Made by a program: the position numbers and the translations under genes. From assembly GCF_030272615.1 (NCBI RefSeq), contig NC_081412.1, positions 665,988,352-666,048,351 of the forward strand: a stretch of 60,000 bases of DNA, read 5' to 3'. Positions 12,501-24,939 of the stretch are shown here, piece by piece; the first letter of the stretch is position 1; each line of letters starts with the position of its first letter. Under the pieces are notes generated by a model that worked only from the letters and a program-made list of their open reading frames with translations, had not been told where the DNA came from and did no database searches. The stretch is from Cryptomeria japonica (taxonomy: Eukaryota; Streptophyta; Pinopsida; Cupressales; Cupressaceae).

Positions 12501-13469
12501 TACATATTGTGCTTAGTTAGCAGAAAATCATCTCAAAGGTTGATAGTCATAGGACAGTAGAAGTGTTGAAGACTTTGTGCTTTCATTTCTGTTTTCCTGT
12601 CCTGAGGAAGTGACGAAGGTCTTTGTGCTTTAATGAAAACTTTGCTTCCCTTTATGTCCCAAAAAACCTAGAAAAAAAAGTCTCATTTCTGTATTTGCTG
12701 TTATTTATTTCCAATTGCTATTACTTTTTTGTGAAGAGAAAAGGGTATAGTTTTTCTTGAAAGAAGAAAAAAGACTGCTGTTTCACCCATATTAGATTAG
12801 TTTAGTTTGTAGATAGGGGGAGCCTTCCCTAAATTAGGAGAGTATCATACTCACACATTGTGGTTGAAATCACAATTTTGCACATCCCCCAGGTGTACAA
12901 ATTTTTCAACCAACACATTTCACCTTCATCAAGCGTTGCATTTCATTTTATTTCCTTTACAAAAGTTAGCCCAACTCACATTCACCATAAATCGCCATTT
13001 TTGATAAATATAAGACTCATAAAATAATATTGGTGAAATTGTACTTTGGTGTCTCAATATGAAGGTGGAATATTTCGCCAAATAGACTTAGGAGATAAAT
13101 AATATTTCCGTTCTCTAAGTCATACAAGATCATAGCAGAGTCACCTTATTTAAATTGCCAATAATGTAAAGTGAGCGCTCAACAATGACTTATAAATAAT
13201 AATATAACTTAGGCAATCTTACTTAGGAAATTGTCCAACTTGCCTTAAGTTATAATTTAATTAAAAACACCATGGCAACCCCTTTCACAACACAAATTAT
13301 GCCTAGGCCATGGGGAATAATAAAGTATTAAAAAGATACTTTTGCTTCCAAAAACTGAATACTGCCAAAATGAGTAAGGCCAAGGCACTGAATTGCATTG
13401 CAAAAAATAGTCATCTGAGTTCGAACACAGGATCCTGCCAAAAATAACACTGTCGGACATAGTCACTGA

Positions 13470-13800
13470 GCTAAGCTGTAGAACCCCTGCCAAAAATAGC
13501 ATTGCTAAAAATAGTACTTACTATAAATAGCATACTGCTAAAAATAGTAAGTGTGTCAAAAGTCATTTTCATCACATTTTGAGCAGTAGTCATGACTTCC
13601 TAAAAATAGTAAGTCCGAAAATCATCTCTGAAGAATTTGCATGTCAAACCACATTGGAGCTCTCAAAAAACCCAGAAAAACCCTATAACGCAAACAGTGG
13701 TTAGCCTGTCGCAATTTACTAAAAATAGTAATTCAGGAATCTTCTCTGATTGGAATGCATGTCATACCATCCTGAAGCTCACGAAAAACCCAGAAAGAAT
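13470..13800. repeat. 'ctaaaaatagta' repeats in unit D
   Basis: At least six copies of 'tgctaaaaatagta' or a variant occur, along with two longer imperfect copies at about 13610-13680 and 13735-13800 ('atctctgaagaatttgcatgtc' type and 'aaaacccagaaa'). This is LTR minisatellite sequence without coding content. Confidence 0.5.
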
Positions 13801-13955
13801 CTAGAGAGCAAACTGTAGAACTCCTGCAAACACCTCTCTGAAAACTTTCCTGAAGATAGAAACCCTAATTTAGTCTTTGGTTAGCCAATGGGTTTCCAAA
13901 ATAGGCTTAGACTCCATCCATCAATCGAGAACTGAGAAGGGGACATTACAGGCAC

Positions 13956-14220
13956 TAAGCTTGAGATGCTGCTAAAGAACAAGCTTAGTGCCACATCTAT
14001 TAGTATTTAGTGATACAAACATAGTGACCAATTATCTTATAAAAAGCGTTGAGCTATGTTGAGTCCACAGCTTTAAATTAGTTCTCTCCATCTTGGGATT
14101 TGTTTGTTTAGGGTCTATGCTCACAAAAAACTTCGAATTGTTGAGGAGCTTTGGGATGGTTTCATCCAAGAGGAAACTATAGTAGAAACTACTTCAATAG
14201 AGTGGAATAGAGTTAGATTC
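13956..14220 (+). pseudogene. Copia gag remnant, continuation after unit D
   Basis: The reading resumes with RTSLVPHLLVFSDTNIVTNYL, corresponding to the Gag segment 'SD.V..YL' that follows the piece at 7781. About 120 bp later, frame-shifted, comes ELLRSFGMVSSKRKL, resembling the usual 'LW..FIQEE' region. Multiple stops and shifts are present. It belongs with 7550-7781. Confidence 0.5.
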
Positions 14221-14399
14221 TAGCCCGAGTCTGGGAACTATGTCCCTAACTGTATAGACATTCAAACTTGGGATTCAAACCAAACAGACACTGTTTTTGC
14301 TTCTTGTGATGGTCGGTATTCTTCTTGTGCTTTGAGAGAATGCTAATGTGTATAGGAATCTACAAATGTGTTATTGTATTGGCTGCTTAAAGGGCGTCG

Positions 14400-15034
14400 G
14401 GAGGACAATTGTATGTTGTACCTACCCAAATTGAGAGGATAGAATGCAATCATTTATTGCATCTTGTTCTTCCATAATGTAGGAGAACAATCATGACTAT
14501 AGGAGTGAAAGGTAGAGAGGGGAAATATGCAACTAGTAGAGCAAGAGGCGGATTGTATCTGTAGCTGAGGTCTTGGATGAATGGAGCAAGGGGCAGATTG
14601 CATCCATTTCAATTGCATTTTCACTGAACATGCCAGTAGGTATTTGCCAGTATTGATTAGTTGGGTGTTTCTTTCTTCGGAGGGTTTCCAGGATAAATAT
14701 GGTGTTTTATTCTCGTGTTCATCTCTTATTAGCTGTCATTTAATTTATGATTAAGCAGCATAGTATGTATAATTCTTGTTTACTGATTTATACAATTTGT
14801 GTGGTTGAGAGGTTAGGGATCATGATGATTCAAATGAAACTTCTCTTAAACATGATAACCCCTTTGAAGAAACTCTAAGACCCTGACGTTCCACCAATCC
14901 TGATGCATTGAATCAAATCTCCCTTAATTATGTTGATCTTTACACAAAACGTCTAACTGAAATTGTGCTTGTCTGAGTATCCTGAAAATATTATAACTAT
15001 CCTTGTCTTTGCAAACTTGGTGACACCAAATTAC
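14400..15034. other. No recognised feature
   Basis: Single-copy-looking sequence that may include further unrecognisable decay of the copia element. No coding motif, splice-flanked exon or repeat could be supported. Confidence 0.35.
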
Positions 15035-15662
15035 TGTAACAACCCCCTTCGATGAAAACAAGCTATTGACCTTGAAACACTTTATATGAAGAGTAGATTA
15101 AACAAGAATTTCTTATTGCTGTTTTTGTTATGAACAAACATCATGAGGACTGTTACAACACTCGAGACTTCAATATTATCATTGTTGCACACTGACATCC
15201 ATTTGCAAGCTCGCTGAAACAATGATTGAGTTATAGACAATCTTGGAAAGATAAATCAACCAAGGGTTTAATTGCCAATCCAAAAACCCTAGGCACCGTT
15301 AATGACAATAGATTGAAATTTAGTGACTTTTGATGAAATTGATTGAGGACTTAGTGAAAGCTAAATGTGCTGTTTAAAGTTTAAACAATGTAGTCTGATG
15401 CCGATGAAAGAATGGTAGGTGAGGGTCTATTTATGCATCAAAATCACTGATATTTTTGCCCTTGGTCACCCAAACACATAACTTGCTTTCGCTATTTGAA
15501 AAGCTGATTTGCTTTGAAGTGGATTTTTCAAAATCCATAAATAGGTGATCTGCCCTTGAAAATGTTTGCCTCTAAACACTGGTTGAGCTCTTTTTATACA
15601 TAACTTAGTCAGCTCTTCAACAAGTTGGCTATTTCGTTGACTGTGCAACTATAACAGGGACA
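15035..15662 (-). mobile_element. Possible small solo LTR
   Basis: The left end reads TGTAACAACCCCC and the right end CAGGGACA, so both ends have TG...CA form. A - strand ATAAATAGACCC near 15430 could be a TATA box. No target duplication is visible ('attac' against 'ttttt'), so the boundaries are tentative. Confidence 0.3.
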
Positions 15663-16750
15663 TTTTTTTATCATTTTTTCTTCAAGAATCTTATTTTTTT
15701 GATTCTAGGAATGTAATTGTTCATATAGCTGCATTTGTTTTAGGTTTCAAATTGAGGAATCTATACAATGGTGCATGTTAGATTGTGTCCTTCAAATTTT
15801 GATAAACCCTAAGTGTTCACCTCCAATCTTCTATAGTGTGTGACAGATTCTAGGCTTAAAAGATCAACTGAAATTGTGGTAGGGCTTGCAACTGGTCATT
15901 TGAATGCAACATTCTTTCTTGAAAATAATCATCTTTCCATATTATAACTTATGGTATGCACCTAGCAGTGAGACTGCAAATTTTCGATTTTAAACTGTGC
16001 TTTTTTATACAGTAGGGTGTGTGCTAGATCACTGTATCACTTTCTCTGGTTTCAAAGTTCATTTTCATGGTCAAATGTGTGCACCCAGCTACTGATCTAC
16101 ATATTTTTTAATGCCACACCTGTTTCTTCATTGTCATTCACATGCTATTCTATAGAGTTGCAAGTTTTTCTACTTAAACCTACAAAATTTACAGCTCTCT
16201 TCTATTTATGGTGCACTCTTGTATGTAGGGCTGTAAACATTGATGCATGAAAACTTGTCTGGTTCCTTGTTATCCTGTGGTGTGCCTGCAATTTCCTCAA
16301 CCTTAAATTTGTTTGTTGCCTAAAGATGTGCATGCCTGCAACAAAGCTGCAATTTGACCTCCATTCATTGTCATGAAGAATGCACCTAAAGGCTTTATCC
16401 TTTTACTCTGCAAAGACACGGACAAGAGAAGACAAAAAAACACAAGACAAACAAAAGCAAGCTATGAAGCATACTCATGCTTTGACAAAAAGATGAATAT
16501 TTTGTTTGAAACTTGAAAGAAAAATTACATATTGATACAACAATTGGCTCTATTTGGGCACCATAGCATATACTTGTGGCATGGGAGAGCTTAAGGATCT
16601 TTGCTTTTTAGTTTTTAGTAGACCAGTATATATTGGTTGGATAGTGTTAGCCTATTCTTAAAACAGCTAAAAGAAGATCATTCTAAGGCATCTAAATGGT
16701 AAAACACAACATCTCATGCCAAAAAGGGGAAGAACAATACTAATAACAAA
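15663..16750. other. No recognised feature (possible intron of the folate gene)
   Basis: This is T-rich, intron-like sequence. No exon matching the expected N-terminal part of a dihydrofolate synthase was found. Confidence 0.35.
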
Positions 16751-16754
16751 AATA

Positions 16755-17820
16755 TCATAAATTGGGAAACATAAAAGAACTTTTTGTTTCTAGGTTGAGA
16801 AAAGTAAGAACCTTTCCTTGTAAGCTGCTAATCCAAACATGGTAGAATGTGGCTTTGCGAATGGCATGGAAACTATGTTGTGAACAAAGACTTGGGAAAA
16901 AAAAATTCGGGTTCATGAAGAGAAAATCCTGGTAAGAATTCATCAATGCTTTGTGTTTTAGGATAGTTTTCTATTTCTAAATTTGATCCACATCTGTTGG
17001 AGATACTCTGTTTCTTTTGAATATACCTTGCAAAATCCTGCCGCTGTAGCACATATTTAGGAATGATAACAACCTCATATTCTAGCTCTCTTTCATATGT
17101 CTTATCCTCTTCGCATTTTACTTCAGCACACTCTACCATAAGCTAAGATCATTGATGGTTTCTGACTTCCAATATTGATGCCTTCCATTGATCATAACTG
17201 GATGTTTCATCTTTTGCTCACCTATGTGTTGAAACAACTGAGTCTTGGGTTGAAGAAAGATCTCAATCTCTTGTATTTGACTGTTCAAGTTCATAGTTCG
17301 TGTTGGCTGCGAACCTTGTGTATGTGACACTTTTTCGGTTTCATCATTACAATCTGCTTAAGAATTCATCAAAGGAAGAATTCAATTAAATTGATTATCT
17401 TTCACTGTGCAGCTGCTGTATTTTGGCACAAGAGTGGGAGTGGAAACATGATCCTCTAATATTTGTGTTTTCTCTTCATCCTCCAAGAATGCTTAATATA
17501 TTGGCGTAAGATTAATTGTATCTGATAGCTCTTCTTTTTTCTCCACTAGCAATCCTTATTTTTCTGTGGTAACCCTATCTGACACTGCTGAATGTTCAAT
17601 ACTTGCCTCTTCTTTGATATACATAGGAGCTATTCAAGATGAGGATGAGCCAAACTTCCAGAAAAGGTCCACTGTGTCCTCCAATGCAGACCAACTCTCT
17701 AGGTGTTGTAGGAAACTGTCAAGGTCTGGCAATGAATCCTCCATATCTACCTCTGATCTGATGAATGCCTCTAGAACTTTGTTCTGCTAAAGAAGTTTTT
17801 GTTCTCCGTCCAACAGTGGT
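16755..17820 (-). pseudogene. Unrecognised decayed coding-like stretch
   Basis: Reading leftward, acidic and serine-rich segments such as SLPDLDSFLQHLESWSALE, then EELSDTINLTPIY, then VECAEVKCEEDKTYEREL follow each other with interspersed stops. Amino-acid composition looks protein-like over about 1 kb, which suggests a fragment of a host gene or a processed copy. I do not recognise the family. A translated search would decide. Confidence 0.25.
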
Positions 17821-18259
17821 CCTTCACTGACATCTAATAGGTGTTTCCCTAAGAGATAATATTAGAACCTTAAACACATATTAGAATTAGAAATCATACA
17901 ATTAAATTTCCATGGCGGCCTCATTTTGCTGAATGTAATGCTGTAGCAGAAAAATAGTCATGTTGTAATGCATGTGCCATGAACCTTATTGGTTCAAGTA
18001 TTTGGAAATCCATGTGGAACCTGTAGGATTTTCTGCTTTATTTTCATCTCTTGTTGAGTTACGTCCTTGATCTATGCTCTTTTCTATCTTTAGTTTACTT
18101 ATGACACCTTGTTTTCAGTGAGATGTTAATACTAGAAACCCTTAGATTCTGAAATTATTACACTCCAATTTCTTTGTCATCTAATGATACTTTCATTATA
18201 TTTTTCTAAAATTAGTGATTTATTGCAATATCATTTGTTAATGTGAGATCATTTGTTAG

Positions 18260-18357
18260 GTTGTGCATATTGCAGGTACCAAGGGAAAAGGATCAACAAG
18301 TGCATTTATTGGTAGCATTTTACGTGAAGGTGGCTATTCTGTTGGTCTTTATACAAG
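18260..18357 (+). CDS. DHFS: Dihydrofolate synthase / FPGS family gene, exon with ATP-binding loop
   Basis: The exon translates as [20 protein letters not shown], then [20 protein letters not shown] is the P-loop-like ATP-binding motif of the FolC family, which adds glutamate to dihydropteroate or folates. REGGYSVG recalls the plant dihydrofolate synthase rather than the polyglutamate synthase, an inference from memory of the family. The exon is bounded by 'tttgttag' upstream and 'ag|gtgcat' downstream. It ends with two bases of a codon completed as Ser in the next exon. The upstream exon with the N-terminus was not found, so the neighbouring intron is long or the gene is partial. Confidence 0.75.
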
Positions 18358-19806
18358 GTGCATATGCTTGTTTATAACTCTCTTTGTTGGTTTTCTCCCT
18401 TTTCGCTTGAAATATACAATTTTAATTAAGGGTGAGTTTTTTAAGTTACCACCAATTGGAACACCAATTTGGTGTAATAGACCTACCTTGTGGAAACCCA
18501 CATGAGGATTTGAATGTTTGAAAGACACCACAAGTGATTACTTTCTTGGTATGAAATTAAAGTCCATCTGTAAAAGGCTAGAAATTTTTATATTCATCCA
18601 TGCTTATAACACAATTGATATGGTTAAATTTATTCATAATTGATGCATTTTCCTAAAATTCTGAGTCTTGAGTGAATTCCCTTTTAGTGTATGGTAGGGG
18701 GAAGTGGGGTGTATTACTTCACCTCAAACCCTTTAGCTTTTGGTAATAAGCCTGGTCCACTAATGCTACTTCTCTGTCGGTAAGGTGATTGGGTACTATT
18801 TGACCTATTATTGTCATATTTAGGCCAACGCTGGGAATTATTTGCCTGAGATAGGTTTCCCTTTCCTAAAAGCAAATGCTGGGAGAAATGACTGGAAGGA
18901 TGTACTTAATTCACATCGTCAGTGATCTTTTTGTTAATTGCACAGTAAGTTTGGAGTTGCCCTTGACTATAGTTATTATTTATAACACCATGCATTGCCA
19001 GCTAGCAAGACTCTGGGCATGCTAGGGGCTATTCCAATGCACTCAAAAAAATTAGGAACGTCCTGACCAAGAAACAATGGCTTTATAAGTTGATGCTTGA
19101 CATTCGTGGCTTTAAGAACTTAAGAACTGCTTCTGTTAATAATCATGCAATACGTTTAAGTATTCCAAACCTTGGCTGAATTCATATTTGTGGATATCTA
19201 TTGATATTGCTACTACAATTATGCATTTTTGGGAATGTCTGAGCAATATATCATCATTTTATTGGTTTCCTAGGCACTATTTTTAAATGCTTTTTCATCT
19301 TTCTCTTCGATTTTAATTTTTTTGTACATTTTCCCTTTAAATGAAGATTCTAAATATGGTTAACTTTTTTTAACCGATGTATAATTTCCGTCTTCATTTC
19401 ATAGTTGTTGGTCATCTATGAATGGTAATATTATTTCATTTTGCCTGTGTCATCCTATAACTATTGTGATCACCCTTGATAAATATTTTTGTGTTGGGCC
19501 TTGAAATTAGTTTTCTAATCTTCTGACCTTGACATGAATTTTAGATGTCCCTGCAGAAAGCAACACTCTACCATTGTTTAAAATCTAAAATGCTTAAATT
19601 GGTGGAGGTCGTGGGCAGTAAGCCTGTTAGTCCTTGCTCTGAAACACATATTTTGATGAAGTATTGCTATCTTGTTTGGATTGATTATCATGTGAACAAG
19701 GAACTGTATGAACAAGATGTCCAAAGAAATAAATAAAAATAGTATTAATTCTGTCATTGCTTCAAAAGTGCTGTGAAATAAATATTTATGATGGATGTAA
19801 CTGCAG
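18358..19806 (+). other. Intron between the two recognised folate-gene exons
   Basis: It begins GTGCAT and ends with 'aactgcag'. The AT-rich 1.45-kb sequence contains no recognised repeat or coding motif. Removing it joins the exons in frame as YTSPHL. Confidence 0.7.
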
Positions 19807-19957
19807 TCCGCATCTTAAAACAATTCGAGAACGCATAGTCAGTGGAAGAAAGGCTGAAATCATATCAGTGGAGAACCTTCAAAATCTCTTTCAAGATGTT
19901 CAGGACATTCTGAACAAGGCATTACAAACGGAACACTTATCTCTGACTCATTTTGAG
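19807..19957 (+). CDS. DHFS: Dihydrofolate synthase / FPGS family gene, following exon
   Basis: The exon translates as (S)PHLKTIRERIVSGRKAEIIS, then VENLQNLFQDVQDILNKAL, then QTEHLSLTHFE. SPHL.TIRERI follows the ATP loop in all family members and shapes the folate site; the FE at the end precedes the next conserved block in known proteins. The exon is 151 bp, preceded by 'ctgcag' and followed by 'gtatgg', and ends in phase 0. The next expected block (an ATAFxxF / AGLGGRxDATN-type segment) is absent from the rest of the window, so the next intron contains at least 40 kb of retrotransposons or the gene is truncated here. No internal stop or frameshift is seen. Confidence 0.75.
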
Positions 19958-20622
19958 GTATGGTCAGTTAATTACAATATTCCTTCTTTTACCAGATTGT
20001 ATCAAATGTTTAGAGGCAGGTACTTTTCCTGGTTCAGTGTATTGCATTATATTCTACTATCATGCAGTTCTCATTATCCTGTAGCTCTATTCTAGTGCTT
20101 AATCCATTGTTAATTACACATTTCCAGGTGCATAACGAAGTTTGGTGTGCTACAAAATTTTGGTGTTTCTCTTTTTTATTCATCTATCAGATTGAGTATA
20201 GGCATATCTGCTGCTGTTTCTGTTTATTTTATTCTTGCCTGTTTTGTCTGTTTGCTTGTATCTTTTTTGTCTGACATTTTTTTATTGGTTTGCACTTACA
20301 GCAATAGGTGATGTGGGGGATAGTTGGAGTCTCAATCATTTAACATGAATCTGAAGCAAATCAAACAGTTTCTCCTCTCCTTTCTTTTCTTATCCATGTT
20401 TTTTCTAAGTTGTACCAGCAATTCAATAAATAGGAATTGTGCATTGTTTTTCTTTTGATCGATTACACGTTTTAATTTTTATTAGTGGAGAGTCTGTGGG
20501 GTGATGAGGTGTATCTGATGAGGACTGAATAGTGTTCAAGCTTAAATGCTTATATATCAATTAAGTGATGTTTGAGAGATAAAATATCTAAGCTTCATGA
20601 GTAGCAGGGACTAGTTGTCTAC
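19958..20622 (+). other. Start of a very long intron, or 3' flank of a truncated gene
   Basis: T-rich sequence follows the donor site GTATGG, with pyrimidine-rich runs such as 20160-20280. No coding exon or repeat is recognisable before the Gypsy-1 LTR starts near 20623. Confidence 0.45.
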
Positions 20623-21000
20623 TTGGGTAAGATTATGCTACTTAAACATACAGAGTAAACAGAAATGTAACTATAGAACATAGAATATCAGAACATAGAA
20701 ATACCAAGTACGATATAACTTCAGAAGGATAGAGCATTTATTCCAATATGCAATGTGTACATGTCAATGATAACAGGTCCCTGACACACACACAATGAGT
20801 ACATATATCATAGTCTGTGGTTGGTTAATATTGCCAACCATTAGGAACGGTCAAGTGACAACTACTCGTTGGGAACAATAAACACAATTACATGACATAG
20901 ATTTCTTTAGTAAACAGCCAACTAACTTCTACACATTTTATACCTTCAGCTAGCTAATATTTATTTGTAAACAAAACTTGGCACATTCTGTCAACTACAT
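20623..21000 (-). mobile_element. Gypsy-1 left (3') LTR
   Basis: The stretch starting 'gtaagattatgctac' and ending 'caactaca' matches 34954-35014 plus 58667-59394, the copy split by Gypsy-2. Just right of it, 'ttagcctcccaaaaag' is the reverse complement of a purine-rich tract, as expected next to a 3' LTR of a - strand element. The left copy lacks about 400 bp present near 58950-59380. Confidence 0.65.
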
Positions 21001-21895
21001 TAGCCTCCCAAAAAGAAAGTTGTCTTCCAGATGATTGAAGCAAAAATGGGGCTACTTACAACAAAGCTATTGAGAAGGAGGATGAGAGGACATCCTTGGA
21101 CAAGTGGAGGACTCTGGGATCAAGGTGGCTTCTAAAGTGGAGAGCTACTGGCGAAGGCGCTACACCTGCTCTGTGCAAATCCTTAAGTCGCGCTCAGCCA
21201 TGAGTTTGCATTCCCTTGACTCCTTAACCGTGTGGACTACCTCCATCAGGTCACTCTTTGTTTGCTCCAACTCCTGGGTTGCGACCTGATGCTATTACTC
21301 CTCAGCCAATTGCCTTCCCTGTGTTACCAACTAGCTATTTCTCTCTGCCAATTCTACCTTCTGCTGCTCCAGTCTACTCTTCTGCTCAATCAATTGAGCC
21401 TCTTGTTCGACCAAGGTGGCTTTTGGAGCTATGCGATGCTCACGTTCTGTAATGTTGAGCTAGGTCCACCGGGCGAGCTATTCTTGGAATTTGCTAATAC
21501 GGGTTGACAACTCACTCCTAGTACCCTCTTCCTATTGGAGTGTAGTCTCCCTAGCCACACTAGCTTCCTCGAGAGAAGTCGTCACCCTTGGCATTTTGTA
21601 GAAGACGTCCCTGAAGCATGCCTCCATGTTGTGAAGTGCAATGAGCACCTCCCATGCCTGCACACCTTGGTGGGTGCCATGTTGCCATCATGGAAGGTGT
21701 CTCCATAGTGGGCCATCCTTGAGATACGAAACATTGAAAAAACCCCCTCGTGTAATCCACTTGCATGAATGTAATAATCTTTTCAGCCTCAATGACCACT
21801 AAGGGAGCAAGACCAATATCCAACTAGTGAGATAGATCTACAACTTAATGCGTGATCAAGGCTATGTCCTCCAACTTTGCCAAGTATCTCCATAC
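21001..21895 (-). pseudogene. Gypsy-1 internal region, unrecognised ORF remnant
   Basis: Between the 3' LTR and the solo LTR, - strand reading gives short open pieces, the longest at 21823-21560 (MDIGLAPLVVIEAEKIITFM...). No known domain is recognisable. Because it lies downstream of the integrase remnant, it would be part of an extra 3' ORF of the element. Confidence 0.3.
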
Positions 21896-21900
21896 CATGC

Positions 21901-23058
21901 TGATGCAGAGGTGGGAGTAACATCAATCAGCATACAAGATACACTTAAATAAATTCAAGGTGCATTCCAATTACACCACTTGGATACATTGCTTCTTTGG
22001 TCTATCTCACACATGTCATCTAAAATTCAGCAAGGAAATACAATATTGGCCTGATCATGGCCTCTCACTATGGATTTTGATGGCATACAATTCATCATTA
22101 CATCAAACAACTCAACAATGTATTATTTTGTTAAACCCTCATGACAATATTTACTATGAAAAGACACAAAAACATCCATATCTTTCCCAAATGATCAAAT
22201 AACCCAAATTCCTTTGTAGGAGCCTTGTGCAGCAATGTAAAGAAGACTCTCACCAAGTTTGAGCCCTTTGGGATGATGCAATACAAAGATATAGTTTTCT
22301 TAATGCTTGCTGGAAACCCTAGTTTTATCATAGACCTGCTCTCACCAAAAATGTCATAACTCATTCAAAACTTAATAAAATTGGATCAGATAAAAAAGAA
22401 ATGAAACTAGACTCATTTTTCCACCTTTTCCCTTTGGTTTCAGACCGTTATTATACCATACGTTTCTTCCAGACTATTACAGAAAAATCGGTCATTTGGA
22501 ACAACTTGTACCAAAAATGATAACTTTTACAAATCCCAATGAAAATTGATGAGACCAATTTCAAATGGAAGTAGATTCACATAAATAACTTCTCCAACCA
22601 GTTTAAGATCATTACATGAAATATACAATTCATACAAGCCAAGAGAACATTCTGCAACATGAGAAAAATTCAGAAATATTGCACAAAAATAAGGGTTTCT
22701 TCTTTGTATTTTATCTCCAACCTTCTCTAACCTTCAACAACCATAGAATTCGAGTTGGAGGCCATATTTATGCCTTTTCCAACCAAAAATCATCAATTAC
22801 AACTAACTTTTAAATTTGACCCTTCACCTTCCACATACAACCAAAAATGTAAAGTTGCATGACAATATTTGATAAACATGACAACTTTTTACAATATTTG
22901 CTGTATAGCCCACAAATGACCTCTTAAGACTCAAACTCAATACAAATAAGTTCAAAATGGTCTAAAAGACCTTATTACATTATCAAAACACAATAGGAAA
23001 GCAAAATTTGCAAAATTGCCTCATGGAGGCATAAAGTCCATCAGGTGCTCCTGCACCA
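21901..23058 (-). mobile_element. Solo LTR of the Gypsy-3 family
   Basis: It starts TGATGCAG and ends GCTCCTGCACCA, flanked by the 5-bp duplication CATGC (21896-21900, 23059-23063). The same ends, TGATGCAA and GCTCCTGCACCA, bound the Gypsy-3 LTR at 45711-46675, where a primer binding site shows the orientation. An internal match, 'aatggtctnnnnagaccttatt', is also shared. The GGTGC/GCACC palindrome at the right end is common to both copies. Confidence 0.75.
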
Positions 23059-23063
23059 CATGC

Positions 23064-24780
23064 CAAGTACGTCATGGGGGTCTGGTCTAGAAATCTCTAT
23101 ATGCATTGCCTGAGTCTCATTATCATTGGATGAGCCATCCAAATCCTCACCTTTTGGAGTGTTAGCTTTTTCAGGTTAAGAAGTAGTAGCACCCTTTTTA
23201 ACCCACTCTTGGGGCTCCCTTGGTTGATTAGCCATGGTCTCAGCCAATGGCTCTATTGTGGGGATTGCCTCTCTTGTTGGCATACCATGCTTTACTTCCC
23301 CTACAAGTGCCTATTGTTCTACTCCCTTGCTTCAATTGCCAAGTGCCCTACTCACCCTTCAAGTGCCAGCTCTTCTACTTCCCTTGCTTCAACTGCCAAT
23401 TGCTTTGCTTCCCATACTTCAATTGCCAGGGATTCCAAGATCTTGTCCAAGAGACTTGGTGGTGGTGGTGGTGGAACGATAGGTGACACTTTGAACTTGT
23501 TTAGCCAATTGTCAATCCCCGTTGCCCCAACTCCCCTCGTCAAAATTTGGTGGTGTCGCTTTGACGACAACTGCCAAGGGTGTGGCAATTGGTGCCACTT
23601 TGGTGACAATGATTGTTGTGCCACGATTGGAACTACTTTTTCATTAGCAAGAGTGTGGTGGATGAGAGTATGGTCGGCGAGAGTGTGGTCGGTGAGAGTA
23701 TGATACTCACGATGGCAGTCTTTGCTACAGGTGTTGGTCGTATTGGTATTGAGTAAGCCTAGGCAGTGGCATCGTCAGTAGATGATGATATTGGAATAGC
23801 CTATAACACTTATGGAAGCCATCAAGAGTATCAAGTGCCTCCCACCTCGTAACTCCCAAATCAGCTCAATAGAATATGGTTGGCCACCCTAGATCCAATT
23901 GGTCAACTGGTTGTAATCTCCCCCATTTGTTCGAAGGTACCTTTGTATGGATAGCATCTAGAAATAACCTAATGGTGTGTTGGGTCATATATAAGGTTTT
24001 GTGCCCTAAACAAACAAATTGATGGATTCTCTTGGATAGCTGTCTCGCCCAGTTATAAACATTATCCACACTAGTAAGTTGGGTCATGAAGTCTATCATC
24101 CAGAAGGCAAGATCAAAGGCATGGCTAGCACCCATCGGTTTGCACTTGAGGAGGTCGAGTAAACACTTCCACTTTGTTGTAGCAAGAATTTTTTTTTTGA
24201 GTCCTCTGTTCCCCCTTGAGCCCCAGATGCCATCATGCTCCTCCTGCATTGGGTCCTTTTCAGACACTCGCTCCTCTTTGTGCTATGGGCTGACCTTTGT
24301 GGGTTTCCCCACGTATCTCCCCATGGAGGGTATGCCAAACACTCTAGTAAAGTTGGAGGGCTTGGATGAAATAGTGACTTGGCAACCTCTGTAATTGATG
24401 GTGGATTCTTACCTTACCCTATTATATTGCACTAACCTGGCATGCAGGTATGGCTCAAACTCCTTTGAATTGAAGAATGAGAGTTGGATAGCTTTATCCA
24501 CTTGTGCATGGTGGAATACAAGCTTCAATGGATGGCTATCATTTGCATTCTGCCACCAACTCTTGGACTCACTCCCCGTGAAGTTTTCCCAAGTGAGGGA
24601 ATCGGCTGTAATGGTGTCATCACCTCTAGGCTTTCATCCTGTAATGTGGGGTTGAGAGTTTCTCTTCCCCTTGCTACTGCTTGCCATCACCGAGACTTGT
24701 GCTCTCAATAAATGGCCCCTTATGAATGCTTGCCATCGCTGAGACTTGTGCTCTCAATAAATGGCCCCTTATGAATGCAT
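23064..24780 (-). pseudogene. Gypsy-1 downstream ORF remnant of unknown family
   Basis: Reading leftward, the best-preserved part is 24267-23866, with residues FDLAFWMIDFMTQLTSVDNV, then NWARQLSKRIHQFVCLGHKT, and a tail LDLGWPTIFY. Further on, a proline run (PPPPPP near 23470) is followed by an EAREVEELALE repeat. The region lies after the integrase in element order, where some plant Gypsy lineages carry an additional ORF. I do not recognise the domain. A 49-bp tandem duplication occurs at 24681-24778. Confidence 0.35.
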
Positions 24781-24939
24781 GCACTTTATAATACTTTCTC
24801 AATTCGTTATAATAACTGCTTTGCTAAAGGTGAATTTGCCAAACAATCCACCAGTGGGTTGGCTGTACACTCCTATTATCCGAGTGCTTTATTATTGGTT
24901 TTTGTGCTAGTGAAATTACAAAGCGTACTAGGTATACTA

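Larger units (their letters stand above)
9266..12915 (+). mobile_element. Giant solo-LTR-like unit L1 (3.65 kb), nested in unit D
   Basis: The unit starts TGTTGTCC and ends AACCAACA, and is flanked by a perfect 5-bp duplication CATTT (9261-9265, 12916-12920). It lacks terminal direct repeats. A TATA box (TATAAATA, 12004-12011) lies 0.9 kb before the end. Parts match unit L2 (46676-58441): 10438-11100 corresponds to 46680-47460, and 11780-12915 to 57420-58441. L1 lacks the protein-coding region found in L2 and has only unrelated sequence at 11280-11770 in its place, so it appears to be the non-coding relative. Many 'ttacaagt' / 'acttgtaa' words recur. Confidence 0.8.
7782..13950 (-). mobile_element. 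Solo-LTR-like unit D, split by unit L1
   Basis: The left end is TGTAATATCCCC and the right end GGGGACATTACA, which are inverted copies with one mismatch. The unit is flanked by a 5-bp duplication GGCAC at 7777-7781 and 13951-13955. After removing L1 (9266-12915) and one copy of its duplication, about 2.5 kb remain. Near 9190 the - strand reads CTATAAATAAGAG, a good TATA box, so the LTR probably reads right to left. No coding motif was found. The same TGTAATGTCCCC terminus is used by the Gypsy-2 LTR at 35015. Confidence 0.75.

Noticed and set aside
23209-23703. A 164-codon open frame on the + strand with serine and glycine runs
   Set aside because: It lies opposite the Gypsy-1 remnant, overlaps two other long frames, and its bias comes from short repeats such as 'ggtggtggt' and 'ttcaattgccaagtgccct'.
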